From: Ulva prolifera
Taxonomy: Eukaryota; Chlorophyta; Ulvophyceae; Ulvales; Ulvaceae
Length of the DNA stretch: 64,000 bases
Reading direction: 5' to 3'
Assembly: GCA_023078555.1 (NCBI GenBank)
Contig: CM041196.1
Location: 1,984,001 to 2,048,000 of the forward strand
Part shown: positions 45,419-56,798 of the stretch, piece after piece
Layout of the letters: each line of letters opens with the position of its first letter
How positions within the stretch are numbered: the first letter of the stretch is position 1
Translations under genes and position numbers: made by a program
The notes under the pieces: model-generated
The model's database searches: none
What the model was told of the DNA's origin: nothing
What the model saw: the letters and a program-made list of their open reading frames with translations, nothing else

Positions 45419-48400
45419 ATGGACGAAACGCTGCCTCGCAGCACGCCGGATACCGCAGAGCATGCGCTCTCCTTCCCGAGCGTGCTCGAAATTGCCGCCG
45501 ATGCCGATGATGAACGACCAGCAAAACTGCCTCGAGTAGCTGCGGAGCGACCTCTACCTGCATCTGATCGGCCCACGATCCTCAGATCTGTTGTGAAAGG
45601 TGCTCTCGATTCCTGGCGATGCAGCCTGTCCCGGCTGTCCGTCGTGCTACGCGACGACGTTCGATGTTCGCGCAGTGACTTGCCGGCTTCCGGAGCTGTG
45701 GAACACTGCAAGCAGCAAAACTATATCCATTCGCGACATCATGATCCTCCAACAGCGTTACCTTGTGTTTCGGCGCCACTCGACGTGACAGCGGTGTGTG
45801 TGGTTTGATACAGTGCCGGTTGGTGAACTTGTTTCGAGCTGTAGGGCAGATCCAAGGCCAAGTGTTGTGTTCCCCGTCATGGCACAACAGCGTCATGTAA
45901 CATCAATTAGTGTCACATGCAGTGTTCGTGAAGAGATCTTCTCCGAATTATGCCCAGCCCTGGCAAACGCAGCTGCAGAGGAGCGCAGTCGGGTCTGCTT
46001 TCGTGATCGACAGTGGAAAGCGCCACATACTCACAAACGCGCATGTCGTCGCTCATCACATAACTATACATGTCAGGCGCCCAGGGCATCCCAAGAAGTG
46101 GAAGGCCTCCCTGTTGTGTGAGGGCCGCTCTTGTGACTTGGCGCTGATGACCGTTGGTGCGTCCACCTGGATCTTCTTGTCCATATGCTTATGCAACGCA
46201 TCAGAAGGCGCTCAGCTGACTTCTGCGTGCTTATGGATCAGTGCCTCAATCTGTGTAGAGGAGGATGAATTCTGGGAAGGCATTCAAGCGGTAAAATTCC
46301 TAGGCGTGCCAGAGCTCCAGCAGCAGATAACAGTGACAGGCTATCCGATTGGCGGTGACTCCCTGTCAATAACACAAGGAATTGTGTCACGCGTCACAAT
46401 GAGTCCTTACACCTCCGGCGCAGCTCAACTAATGAACATACAGGTGTGCAGCTGTTGGTCTTATCCTGGCCAGGCACGACACATCCATCAAGCCAGCCTT
46501 CACAGCTCCAATGATCACATCACAATAGCATGCACAGACCTCGTCAATGCGATGACGTTGAAAATAGCATCTGACTTCCCCGGCAGGAGGGGGCATCTGC
46601 TGGCACCTGTGCCAGTAGCGTTTAACACCACCTCTCTATCGCAGAGGTCGCACACGCACGGCCAGCAAAAGACGCAACAAGTAGGAACGATGCCTGCAGC
46701 TGACGTCTCATTCTACCTGACTCATGCGTATCGGAGGCAGGAGGTATTCATGAGAGATGCACCCTGTCAATTCATGATTCAGAGTCTTCGTGATTCTCTG
46801 CCTTAAAGGTCAGTGCTGATGTCCAGATGTAGACTACGCCTACTTTGCCCTTGTACATCACTGCACTTGCTTGAGCTGCCTGTGATCCTCGACGATGAGG
46901 CTCTGCTGTCACGTATTCCCCACCAAAACTTCAGCAAACCGATGAATCGTTCGTTCTGTTCTCTTGCACGGCTACAAAGACTTGGATCGGACGATGTGAT
47001 TGATCGTGCTGTGTGCCGTTGCCAGCCTTGGGGCATTTCTGAAAGCACAAGTGGCAGTGCACACGGAGTCCGCATGGGCTGCTCACAGCGATGGCCGTGC
47101 ATAGAAATGCAGTGACAGTGCCAGATGTCAGCCAGATGCGTGATGGCGCGGCTCGAATCGCTTCAATATTGCCAACGGCCCGGGATCCGCCAGGTAGAGT
47201 TGTCCCCCATCAAATGCACCGCGCTGGGCGTCCCCCGAGACCTGTCCAACCGTACAGCTTCCACCGATCCCAAACAGCATCCTGCCATGCCCATTCCCTA
47301 GACATGCAGAACAAGCGTGACAGAGAGGATGTGATCATTTATACACGGGCACTGTATTACCTGCGCCGCTGCTACAGCAGGGCTGCAGCTGCCAATCTCA
47401 GCAGTCGTGGCCAATGACGCAGTGCCGGCATGTGCTTGAATGATTCCGCAGTGGCAGCGACACAATTCAGACGTTGTTTTCAGATACGTGTCTACACTTT
47501 GTAGGCAGCATCTGGCCACGTGTCTGCGCAGACGTCATCAGTCCACCGGAATCGGTCCCCAAGGGTCCACGACCCTGCAGTGCATGGCACCTGTGGCACT
47601 ACATCCCGGCTACAGATGCATTCGCTGGGCCAACACGATGCTGACATTGACTTGATTCTGCCACTCGCTCGCAGGCGCACAACATGCGCAACATGTTCCG
47701 CACCCGTCCCACGGTGAAGCGCAGGTGTGCGCGTGCTCCTTGAGGCCCCGCAGGGCCAGGCGTCGCTCAGCTCTCCCCACCGAGTTCAATCTGTCACTCA
47801 AGGCAAATGCACATCTGCCGGGGCCATGCACGCGGGTCTCCCGTGCCCAGAGCCAATGCGTTCTGCCACGTGCCTTGACCTAACGTCCCACTTCGCCACC
47901 GCATGCGGCGCTTTCACAACTGACTGCGGCATGTGGTCCCGAGCATCCGGAATCGGCCGTGTCTTTGCGCTAGGGACAGACACGGCCAAGTCAATCCACA
48001 TCGACTTGCCTACCCTGACCGAGAGCGCCACATACATGTGTGCAGATCGACGCAGCGATCAACCCCGGCAACAGCGGCGGCCCGGCGTTCGCGAGCCTCG
48101 CGGCGTCGGAGGTCGTCGGGGTCGCGTTCTCGCGGCACAAGAACGCCGAGGCCACGGGCTACATCATCCCGTACGTCGTCGTGGAGCACTTCCTCGAGTC
48201 GTTCCGCCGCCGGGGCCTCTTCCAGGGCCTCTGCTGCCTCGGCGTGCTCGTCAACCGCCTCGAGAACCCCTCCCTGCGCCGCTTCCACAAGGTGAGCGCC
48301 CGCGCTGCCGTGGCATCTGGCACGCTCTGCACACAATGGAGAAAGGCTACTATGCTGCGAGGCCTGCGACGCCTGGCCTGCATAGAACAACATTGGTTTG

Positions 48401-51400
48401 AATCAGCTTTGCCATTCTTGTTTGTTCTGATTTCTGAGTCTCAACAACTCTGTTGCCACTCGGTTATGTTATAGCTGACCAAATCCGAGGATATCTTACT
48501 GCACAGAGGCACGTCCGGGTCCACATGCCCTGGTTGCCGCTGCCCTGCCCGGGTTCACATCAAGGCACACCAGCTGTGGTACGAGGACAAATTCGGAGAG
48601 GCTGGTAGCTCCGCTGGCGGATGTGCTGCTGGTCGTGAGTGATGCGAGTGATGCCTGTGCTCGGCTGTCGAGATTCCCCATGTGCACAGCCTCTACTTCA
48701 CAGCTGGCGTATGTAAGCTCAGCTTCTCTTCTGAGGCGGGACTGGTCAGCTGAGCTCAGGCTGAGCTCAGGCCCACAAGCAGCTGTGGATGTGTCATCTG
48801 AGTGAGCATGTGTGATCTGTTGTAGCTGCTGACTAGACGATTGTGAGCGCACAAGTGCGCTCCATAGTTGTCAGCACACATGTGCACTACCTACAATGCT
48901 GACGTACTGGCAGCAGCAGCTGAAGCTGCCCATATCCATTGCACTCCTGCTCTTACCTTTCTTACTACGCTAGTCGCTGTCACAGCTCACTAGTGCATTG
49001 CTCAGTAGTGCAGAGCCCAGTCCTGCATAGCTCAGTCCGGCAGAGCAATTGCGCCTACGCTGTCTGTCTGTCTAGCGTGGTGCCTTTGGTGATGCTGCAG
49101 GGCAGGGTGACGTGGCTGCATGACAGTTTGTATCACTATCTTTGGCTGTCGATATGAACCCATCTGCTGCCGTGGGTGCGGCCACACTGCTGCCTGTCTG
49201 CCAAGTCCATGGTGGCCCCCTCCGCAGAGGATTGAGGATTGATTGCTGACAGTTCCAACACCCACATAGAACCATCTGGCATCAAGCAGCCGTACAGGCC
49301 CTGCTCATGGCCGCACGCTCCCTGTGTTGCTGTACTCAGGCTTCCCGTCCGACTGTGAGCTTCTGGCAGAGGGTGTCTGGCACATTACAGTGACAAGACA
49401 GCGGCTACTGGCATCAGGTGCCTGTGCCATCACGCACGACCACACCAAATACACCTCACCATCTCTCGTGTACTGGATCTACAGCTGCTCTAGTTTAGCT
49501 GCACTGTAAGTACAGGTGTCCGGGTATGGTATGTCCTTGACCTGCTTGCTTCTTTCGCGGTGCCGCCCGCCTCGCAACCTTCATCCTTGTCACACTGTTA
49601 GTACAGCAGCAGTGTAGATGCACTGTACAGTCACTATCGTAGCTAGTGGTGCTGGCGACTCAGCCTCCAGCATGCGCCAGCCTCCACTAGCAGGTGGTGA
49701 GTGAGGGTGCAGAACCGGGTGGCTGTGGGTAGGGGGGTGCGTGTGCATGGGTGAGTGTGGGTGCGGGTGCATGCATGGGTGAGTGTGGGTGCGTGTGCAT
49801 GCATGGGTGAGTGTGGGTGCGGGTGCATGCATGGGTGAGTGTGGGTGAGTGTTCATGTGCAGATGCGCGGCTGGCATAGGTGCGGGGCCGTCTTGCTCTG
49901 CTCAGAAGCCGTGGTCGGGTTCAGCGTGGGTCGGTGTCCGCTGCGGTTGGTGTGCTTGTGCGTTGCCCTGGCGGTGCGACCGGCCTCTCCGACTTTGTCT
50001 CTGTAACACATGTAATTCGGAGTTGGCAATGTCTATACAGGATACGGCTCCAGTAAATCTAAGTGTACTTTACTCGACACAACCAGGTTGCTGCGTCATC
50101 ATGCACCACATCACACCCCCGTGCGTCCAGCCCGGGATTCCTCTCGCCCATCGTACCACCACACACCAGCCACTGACAGCGGGGTCGTGTGTGTGCAGCT
50201 GACGAAGGAGCAGAGCGGCGCGGTCGTGAAGAAGATCAGCCCGCTGTCCGCGGCCGTCGCCGTGCTGCGCGAGAACGACGTCATCACGCACATCAATGCC
50301 GCGCCCATCGCCGACGACTGCACGCTCACGCTGCGCCACGACGAGCGCATCAGCATGATGCACGCCATCCGCCGCGCGCACATCGGCGACGAGGTCGTGC
50401 TCGACATCCTCCGCGGCGGCGCCCCCGCGCGCGTCGCCTACCCCCTCGGCCACTGCCTCTACAAGCTCCCCGGCCTGCACGGGGTCGACTGCTGGCCGTC
50501 CTTCTACATCTACGGTGCGGCCCCCCTCCGTCGTGATCGTCGCGGCCTCTCACGAATGTGCTGCGCTGCTGGGGTGTGGAACGCAGAGTGATAGGTGGCA
50601 TCGTGTGCTGCTCTTGTTGGGGCCCATGCACACTTCTACAACTGACGGGTGGCATTGTGGAGTTTACCGACCGATCTGCCTGATTGTTTCCTTGGCTGAA
50701 GAATGCGTACGGCGTTCCCGCGGTGCTGGGATGCTGTCGCTTGCTTGTACCCTACCGGGAGTCCGTGGAAGTGTGAGATGCTCTGCTTCACCTCCACCCC
50801 TCATAAACGGCGCTGAAGCGCGCGTTGCCCGACATCAGGCCTCCACGCTGTTATAGCGCACCACCACACACCACATCCACTAGAGATCACGAGGCATAAG
50901 CATGCTGAGTGGGGTTCCCCCCCGCGCTGCCCCGGCGCTCTGCCCTGTTCCCGAACAAGACAGCAATCATCTGTACAACGTCCGTTTGTACAGATGATTG
51001 CATATTGCATCCTTTCGTGCTGATATCAGTCCGTCATGCATGCGACCCTAGCCGCTCAGGCAAAATGACAACACCCTTCGCTCTCAGCAAATTACGAGTC
51101 CTCTCACACTGAACTCGCCCCAGGCTGCCTGCGACCGTCGCCGCGCCGTGCAGGTGGCCTCGTGTTCCAGCCGCTGAGCCAGCCTCTGCTGGAGCACTTC
51201 TACGGCCGCCACCTGCCCTCCAAGGCGCCGCCGTCGCTGCTGGCGGAGGTCAGCGAGTTCCGGCGGCACGTCGACGAGAGCATCGTCGTGCTGTCGCAGG
51301 TCCTCGCCGCCGACACGACCTTCGGCTACCACAACCAGTTCTGCCGCCTGAACTCCGTGAACGGCACCGCGATCCGCAACATCTACCAGCTCGCGCACGT

Positions 51401-52302
51401 CTGCGACACGTGCACCACGGAGTTCGTACAGTTCGACATCGAGCCCTGTGCGCTCCGCTTTCTTTTTCATCGTGTCTGTAAAGTAAAGTCAAATTAATCT
51501 CCTGCCCCCTCCCCCCCCCGGCACATATGGCATAGTTGTTCCAGAGACGACTATATCAGCCTGTTTACCTTTCGAGACTTTACTGAGCTGTACCCTGAAG
51601 GGGACATTGACAACTCCGAATTGGTGTTACCAAGTCTGCCGTTTGCCTTGATTCTCTTGATTTATTGGAGCCGCAATGCACGGCCGCCTGTGAGCATGCT
51701 GTTGGTGTGAGTGCTGAGTTGCGCCTGAGTGGCTCCAAAGCCAGCAGGACCGGTTGAACGTCGGCAGCTGCAGTGGCGGAGGCTGGCCGGCAGAGGCGAG
51801 GGAGGCTGTCCGCGGTGATGCATGCCACTGCCGACTGTGACGCCCACGCTGCTCGTCCGACATCCATACACATGCACTCTCGCGCATGCGCACTGGCTCG
51901 TCCGCCCCCGCGTCGCGGTGCCACCAGTCCGCCCCTCTGTGCCACACACTCGTATGTTCAAAAGCACTCTGCCTAGGTCAAAGCCGGTCCTGTCTATCTC
52001 CTGGTGTCTCCAACGCCTAGCACCGCCGCGCATCGCTTTGCACGCATTCTGCACATCGCCCGGAGCGGCGGCCCGCTGCATCCGCAGCGCCTCCGCGCTG
52101 ACGAGGCGCGTGTGCAGACGACTTTGTGGTGCTGGAGCGGGAGGAGGTGCAGCGGTCGATGCCGGCCATCCTCGAGGCGCATGGCATCGCGAACGACCGC
52201 TCGAAGGACGTGAAGGACCGGGCCGTGCTGCCGCTGCAGGCCTTCGGCGTCCTCGCGGGCACCTCCGCCCCGGACGCCCCCGCAGCCGCAGCCACGCCTT
52301 GA
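45419..52302 (+). CDS. DEG9: DEG9-type HtrA serine protease
   Basis: Seven exons, 45419-45599, 45923-46156, 46259-46443, 48046-48291, 50199-50514, 51154-51447 and 52118-52302, join in phase to 546 residues (Arabidopsis DEG9 about 590). The trypsin-like domain has LTNAHVV (His101), SCDLALM (Asp132) and NPGNSGGPAF (Ser210), with VTGYPIGGDSLSITQGIVSR between. PDZ1 follows (GAVVKKISPLS, LRENDVITHINAAPI, LRHDERISMMHAIRRAHIG). A second PDZ-like domain comes next (GLVFQPLSQPLLEHFYG, VVLSQVLAADTTFGYH, VNGTAIRNIYQLAH, DDFVVLEREE). The exon 1-2 join SVVKVFVKRSSPNYAQPW matches plant DEG9 closely. Plant DEG9 is nucleolar and degrades a cytokinin response regulator; others of this group (DEG2, DEG10) are organellar. 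The N-terminus (DDERPAKLPRVAAERP) is not a clear transit peptide. Introns 3 and 4 (1.6 and 1.9 kb) are large here and hold repeats. Confidence 0.93.
49540..49600 (+). repeat. Dispersed repeat, partial copy in DEG9 intron 4
   Basis: GCTTGCTTCTTTCGCGGTGC matches the minus-strand copy at 9133-9185, followed by CCGCCCGCCTCGC and CCTTGTCACACTG. Confidence 0.5.
49690..49858 (+). repeat. G+T-rich minisatellite in DEG9 intron 4
   Basis: About four units of GGTGAGTGTGGGTGCG with GGTGCATGCAT between them, in roughly 28-bp periods. It encodes nothing. Confidence 0.85.
49905..50015 (+). repeat. Dispersed repeat copy in DEG9 intron 4
   Basis: CCTGGCGGTGCGACCGGCC, CTCCGACTTTGTC and CTGTAACACATG match the 15360 copy position by position. 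Confidence 0.65.
50963..51001. repeat. Perfect 16-bp inverted repeat (hairpin) in DEG9 intron 5
   Basis: GCAATCATCTGTACAA and its exact reverse complement TTGTACAGATGATTGC are separated by 7 bp. A stem of this length would be stable in RNA. Confidence 0.9.
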
Positions 52303-53856
52303 CCCCCGGCCGGCGACGCATGCCAGGGGCGGGGCGGCGCTTGCGGTGTCTCTGGCGGCGTATAGCGCGTCGCTCATGGGGTCCCTCACGCCCACTCTAC
52401 GGATGCTCACGGCTCAGAAAGTGTGGATGGAGCGTCGGCGGGGAGAGGAGGAAGTCGTGTTGCAGGCGGCGGCGGGGTTGACCGCTGCTGACCAGAGTCC
52501 GCTGGTGCGAGGGGGCTGCAGGTAGGGAGTAGCTTCTGTGCAGTTGGTGTGCAAGACTTTTTGAGAGTGGGACTGGGGAGGTGAGCGGCATGTGCGGCGG
52601 CGCGCGTGATGCGGGTAGGAGGGGCCGGTCCGAATGAGCGCCCTTGCCCAGAGTTATGTTAAGCAAGCCTGTTGAGGTGCTGCTGTATGAAAGGTTGTCA
52701 GGACGAGCCAAAATTTCAGTTCCAGAGCAGTGGCGCTCTTACCCTCACAGCCGGCGACTGGGACGCCCGCGGCCGCAGTCGCCTGCTGCGGCAACAGCAG
52801 GGTTCAATCCCGGAGTGATCCAGGCGAGGGAAGGTCAGGTCTGAGGCAGGAGAGTTGTTCTAAAGACGTAACAAAATCTGGGTTTCCGTTGGCCACGTGG
52901 GCGGCTGGTGTAGGCACGAGATGCAGGTGTCCAGATCTTGCACCAAAAACTCGAAGGCCGCCACCTTGTTTCATCTGCATGGGAGATTTTCAGTTCTCGG
53001 AGTTGGCACCCAGCAAGCAGAGGGTGTGCATATGTGTACCAATGAATCGCCATTGTAAAGCCTGTTGTGGCTCGCAAATAATCGATTTTATAAAAACGGG
53101 TTTGCAGTTGGCTCTGAACAAGACAGAAGTATCAAAACGAGCTGTGTACGAGAACTGGCCAGATGGGCGACGCGTGGACTTCACCTTGCCCTATGCAACG
53201 TACATGCTTAAGACAAAATGGTTACAAATCTTCACACGATGGTATGTACCACTGTTTTGCCACCTTGCAGCGTCAAAAGCCATTCCCAGGTCAATTACTT
53301 GTATACCATGTCACCTCACATCGGGCTGCATGCACACCATCTCTTTCCGATACAGCTCAAACTTGTAGCAGTCCATGAGAAACGCATCTTCGGCTGTGCT
53401 CCATCTGTAGATCGTGTCTGCACTCGACAGCAGTGATGAGACAAACCATGTCCTTGTGCTTACACTGTACCTGCTCGATGTGACCCCCAGTGCCACCCGG
53501 CGGCCCGCTCCAGCACGCCAGTGGCCAATCCCGAATGTCACCGGAGCACCTTTGGGCGCTCAGCAGCAACCTGGGCAGCAGGTGCTTCCGCCGGCCCGGC
53601 CGCACTACCCTCTGTGAGCGCAGCCATGGCCTGCCTTGCCTGCACCCACCACACACAGTTGCTGTTCGTGTGCTGCATTGCAACACTATTCCCATGTTGC
53701 TATCTGCCTTGTCGTTGCTGCTGTACAACACACCACACAAACACGGCTCCTCAGATGTCACCCCCGGCTGCAGTGGAACTGGTCCACAGTCGGCGGTTCT
53801 CATAGAGCGCTGCTCAGTGCGCCACCGCATACTCACCCATCACAGCTATATCTCCA
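52303..53856. other. Intergenic between convergent genes, unresolved open frames
   Basis: Minus-strand frames at 53541-53311 (TIYRWSTAEDAFLMDCYKFE) and 53184-52990 (RRPSGQFSYTARFDTSVLF) look somewhat coding and could be exons of an unrecognised gene. No start, family or consistent splice chain was found. A weak dispersed-repeat copy lies at 53640-53745. Confidence 0.3.
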
Positions 53857-56449
53857 TCACGACACCCGCGCACAACTGGACAGAACAGGGCCGCAGCGGG
53901 CAGCAGCGTGGCAGTGCAGCAGCCGCAGGCACAGCGGCGTGTCGCCGGAGCATGGCAGGAAGCATGCGTGCACGGGGTGTGGGGCACCCACCAGCTGTTT
54001 GCGCTGCTGCTTGAGCTCCTGCTTCGCGTTCTGCTTGCTCCTCAGCCGCTCCCGCCGCCGCGCGCGCGCCGCGGCGAGCTTGGCGGCGCGCTCCGGAGTC
54101 AGCAGCCGCTGCAGCGCCCCCCGCTGCTTCGGCGCATAGTTCGTCATCGACCGATACGCCCCTGCACAGCAGCCTCTCTGTGTCTGCTTTGTAACTCATA
54201 CCTAGAAGATACGCTGTGCTGCTGCCGCCACTGCCGGGACTCCTGCTGCGGCCCACAGCATGCACAGCATGCCTGCTGCGGGGACACTTCGCAGCAGCTG
54301 TCGCTGGTGCTCTCACACGCGCATCCATGCCGGCGAAGGCACGGCGCCACACATGCGGCATGTGTAGAGAGTGTCTACCAGGGGTATGGCGCGGCGCCGC
54401 ACCGTCCTTGATCGGCCGCAGCAGCCGCGGCGCGTCGTCACGGCACGCCTCACAGCAGCACCCCTGCAGCTCCTCCGTGCAATCGCGGCACGCGAGGAAC
54501 AGCAGGTTGCAGTCGACGTTCGCGCAATTGATGTGCGGCAGCTGCGGCACGGCGCCGCACACCGCACACGGCGCCGCCGGCCGCGGTATCGCCGCGGCCG
54601 CCGCCGCAGGCGGCGGCGCAGCCGCCGCTGCCGCGGCGGCGGCGTCGCCGCGCAGCTGCGCCGGGGAGACGGCCATGCGGTCGTCGAAGACGTAGAGGGC
54701 GCCGTCCCAGCGCGTGGGGCCCTCTTGCTCGAGGTAGTTCTGGATGCCACCCTCGAGGGAGTAGAGGTTGCGGAAGCCCTTCTGGCGGAGGAAGGTGGAG
54801 TAGATGTCGCAGCGGATGCCGCCGGTGCAGTACATCTGCAGCAGGCGCGCGCGTGAGGTGGGCGGGCGCAGATTGGGTGGGGCTGAGGCTCGCTTAGAAG
54901 CGATCGGGCACGGGCCATCCCGCAAGGAAACGCGCATGAATGCAGCATGGCAGTACCTGTTACTATGGGGCACATGGTCACGTGGGCATGCTGGCGGCGC
55001 CATGTGGGAAATGCACATCCCCATGCGCCTGAGCTCATGCATGGATACCATGCGTGAGCCTGGTATGGGGGTCGTTTGAAGCCGCGCTCAAGCATGAGCT
55101 CCGATGCCGGGCCGCCTACCAAACGGCATGGCTGAGATGCAGATCTGGACTGCTACTGTCGTTTCTTTGAGGCATGTTTGCGTGTTTGTGTCGGAGTCCC
55201 AGGGGCAACGTCAACAACGGGGGTGGCTGAGGCGCACCATGACCGGGGTGTCCGGGTCAGCCCCTCGGAGGTACTCCGGGAGCGACTCCTCTCCCTGTTC
55301 ACCCCTTGGCGTTTCATTGAACTCGTCCTCTAGTGGCCGCTCCGCACCGAGGAAGTGGCCAGCGTCCCACTCGTAGCCATTACGAACATCAAGGATGATG
55401 GGAGACTGTGCTGTTGAGGCGGTGGACGAGGAGCTGCTGCTAGGCTGGGCTTGGGGAGATGTTGCAGCGGATGCCTGAATGGGTTCAGCATCTCGGAGCA
55501 TGCGCTTCCATTCGGCAGGTGCAAGTGGTGTGGCGCGGTTTGATGCATCTGCATGCCAGAGCTGAGGTTTACTGCAGTCAGATGCTTCCGTGTGTGCTCA
55601 GGTCATGGTTGATGATCAGGTATGGGCCGAGTGATGCGAGTAGCCAGACTACTACTACTAATAGTCTAGTACTACCAGCACCACGACTACCAGACGAGGA
55701 GCAGGTGAAGACAGCGTGTACCTGTGAACATCTCACAAGGCCCACTGTTTACTGTTGCAGCTGCGTGAGGCTGGATATCAGTGCATACCTGTGACAGGCA
55801 GGCTTTCAACGCCTCCACGGAGGCTGATCAAGTTCGGCCTGAACTTCAACCGCAGCTTTGGGAACATATGCTTTTCTACTGGGTACTCCCGCCAGACGAC
55901 CCCTTCAAACTCTGGTTGTGACGCGACCCAGGATGTGTAGGCCAGCGCATCATCCCTCGGGCCACTGAATTGCGCATTTACGCCTTGATAAGATATGTAG
56001 ATTCTGCCACGGATGTCCCATCCCTGCTCTTGAATGTGTTCTTTATGCCTCGCTGCGGCCTCTCCTGGCTTTGCGATGTCAGACAGGTGATAGAAGTTGA
56101 TTACTGCGTGCGACCGCGGTGGAGAGGAAGTTTCCGAAATCTCTTCAGCACGAACACGCACGCAAAGCCTTTGTGATGGTAGGCGTGCCTGGAAGGTGCG
56201 TCGACAGTGTGCTGGATGCTGCGATGGCCAACTTCGCCGCTGCCGACCTGTACCAGTTCAAACGAGATGCGTCGAGATTGTGACAAAGCAATAGGCCTAC
56301 CGCAATCACAAATGTCAGCCAGCTCCAGATGTTCTATGGCTAGTCTTGAGCGCACCTAGACTGAACAGCTCGCATGACAATCCAGGTGCAATGCGCTGTG
56401 GCGCGCTTTGAAACGACACAAGTCGCGAACGCACGAACTTCACAAGCAT
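53857..56449 (-). CDS. TrhO/STR8-type rhodanese, tRNA uridine 5-hydroxylation family
   Basis: Exons 56449-56356, 56103-55789, 55548-55238, 54835-54403 and 54161-53857 join in phase to 485 residues. The first exon (MLVKFVRSRLVSFQSAPQ, tentative) looks like an organelle transit peptide. The N-terminal acylphosphatase-like part has VINFYHLSDI, GRIYISYQGVNAQFSGP and MFPKLRLKFRPNL. The rhodanese domain has PIILDVRNGYEWDAGHF and YCTGGIRCDIYSTFLRQKGF with catalytic Cys243. A Cys-rich zinc-like segment follows (CAVCG, CANVDCNLLF, CRDC, CCCEAC). The order and wording follow plant STR8 and bacterial TrhO (YceA), which makes 5-hydroxyuridine in the wobble position of some tRNAs. The C-terminus is a highly basic extension (PERAAKLAAARARRRERLRS) not typical of bacterial TrhO. 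An Ala-rich insert of about 25 residues precedes the zinc segment. Plastid or mitochondrial location is inferred. Confidence 0.9.
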
Positions 56450-56798
56450 AGCAACGATCTAGCGTCTATCTCGTCTTCTGGAAACGATCATACAGCCTTC
56501 GAGTCTCAGATACACCTTGCTACGCTGCCGGTGCGGCGAATGGAGAGCACGAAGTGCGGCAGGCAGGCTCAGCGCCCGCGATACAGATCACACTAGAGTC
56601 GAGTCAGCCGGGCCCAGAGACCGCTTGTTTCTACATCAGGTGCCTGGCATTGTGTCAAGCAGCATCCCCGTACGGAACACAAGCTGCCGTACAACAACGG
56701 ACCCCCTGCGACACAATCAATCATTTACAACATGAGTTCCAACCAACAATCAAATTATACACAGCCGCACCGATAGCGTCACCGTCATTCATATCGAG
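56450..56798. other. Intergenic between SPO11 and TrhO-like gene
   Basis: 349 bp between two minus-strand genes, presumably a SPO11 3' untranslated region and the TrhO-like promoter. Nothing further seen. Confidence 0.35.

Noticed and set aside
49590-49877. His/Pro/Thr-rich minus-strand frame
   Set aside because: It is simply the translation of the G+T-rich minisatellite in a DEG9 intron.
52790-52830. GGTTCAATCCC, resembling a tRNA T arm
   Set aside because: The T stem does not close and no acceptor, D or anticodon stem pairs in the preceding 60 bases.
52990-53541. AEDAFLMDCYKFE resembling the start of a plant tandem CCCH zinc-finger protein
   Set aside because: None of the expected Cys3His blocks follows in any frame after possible splice sites.
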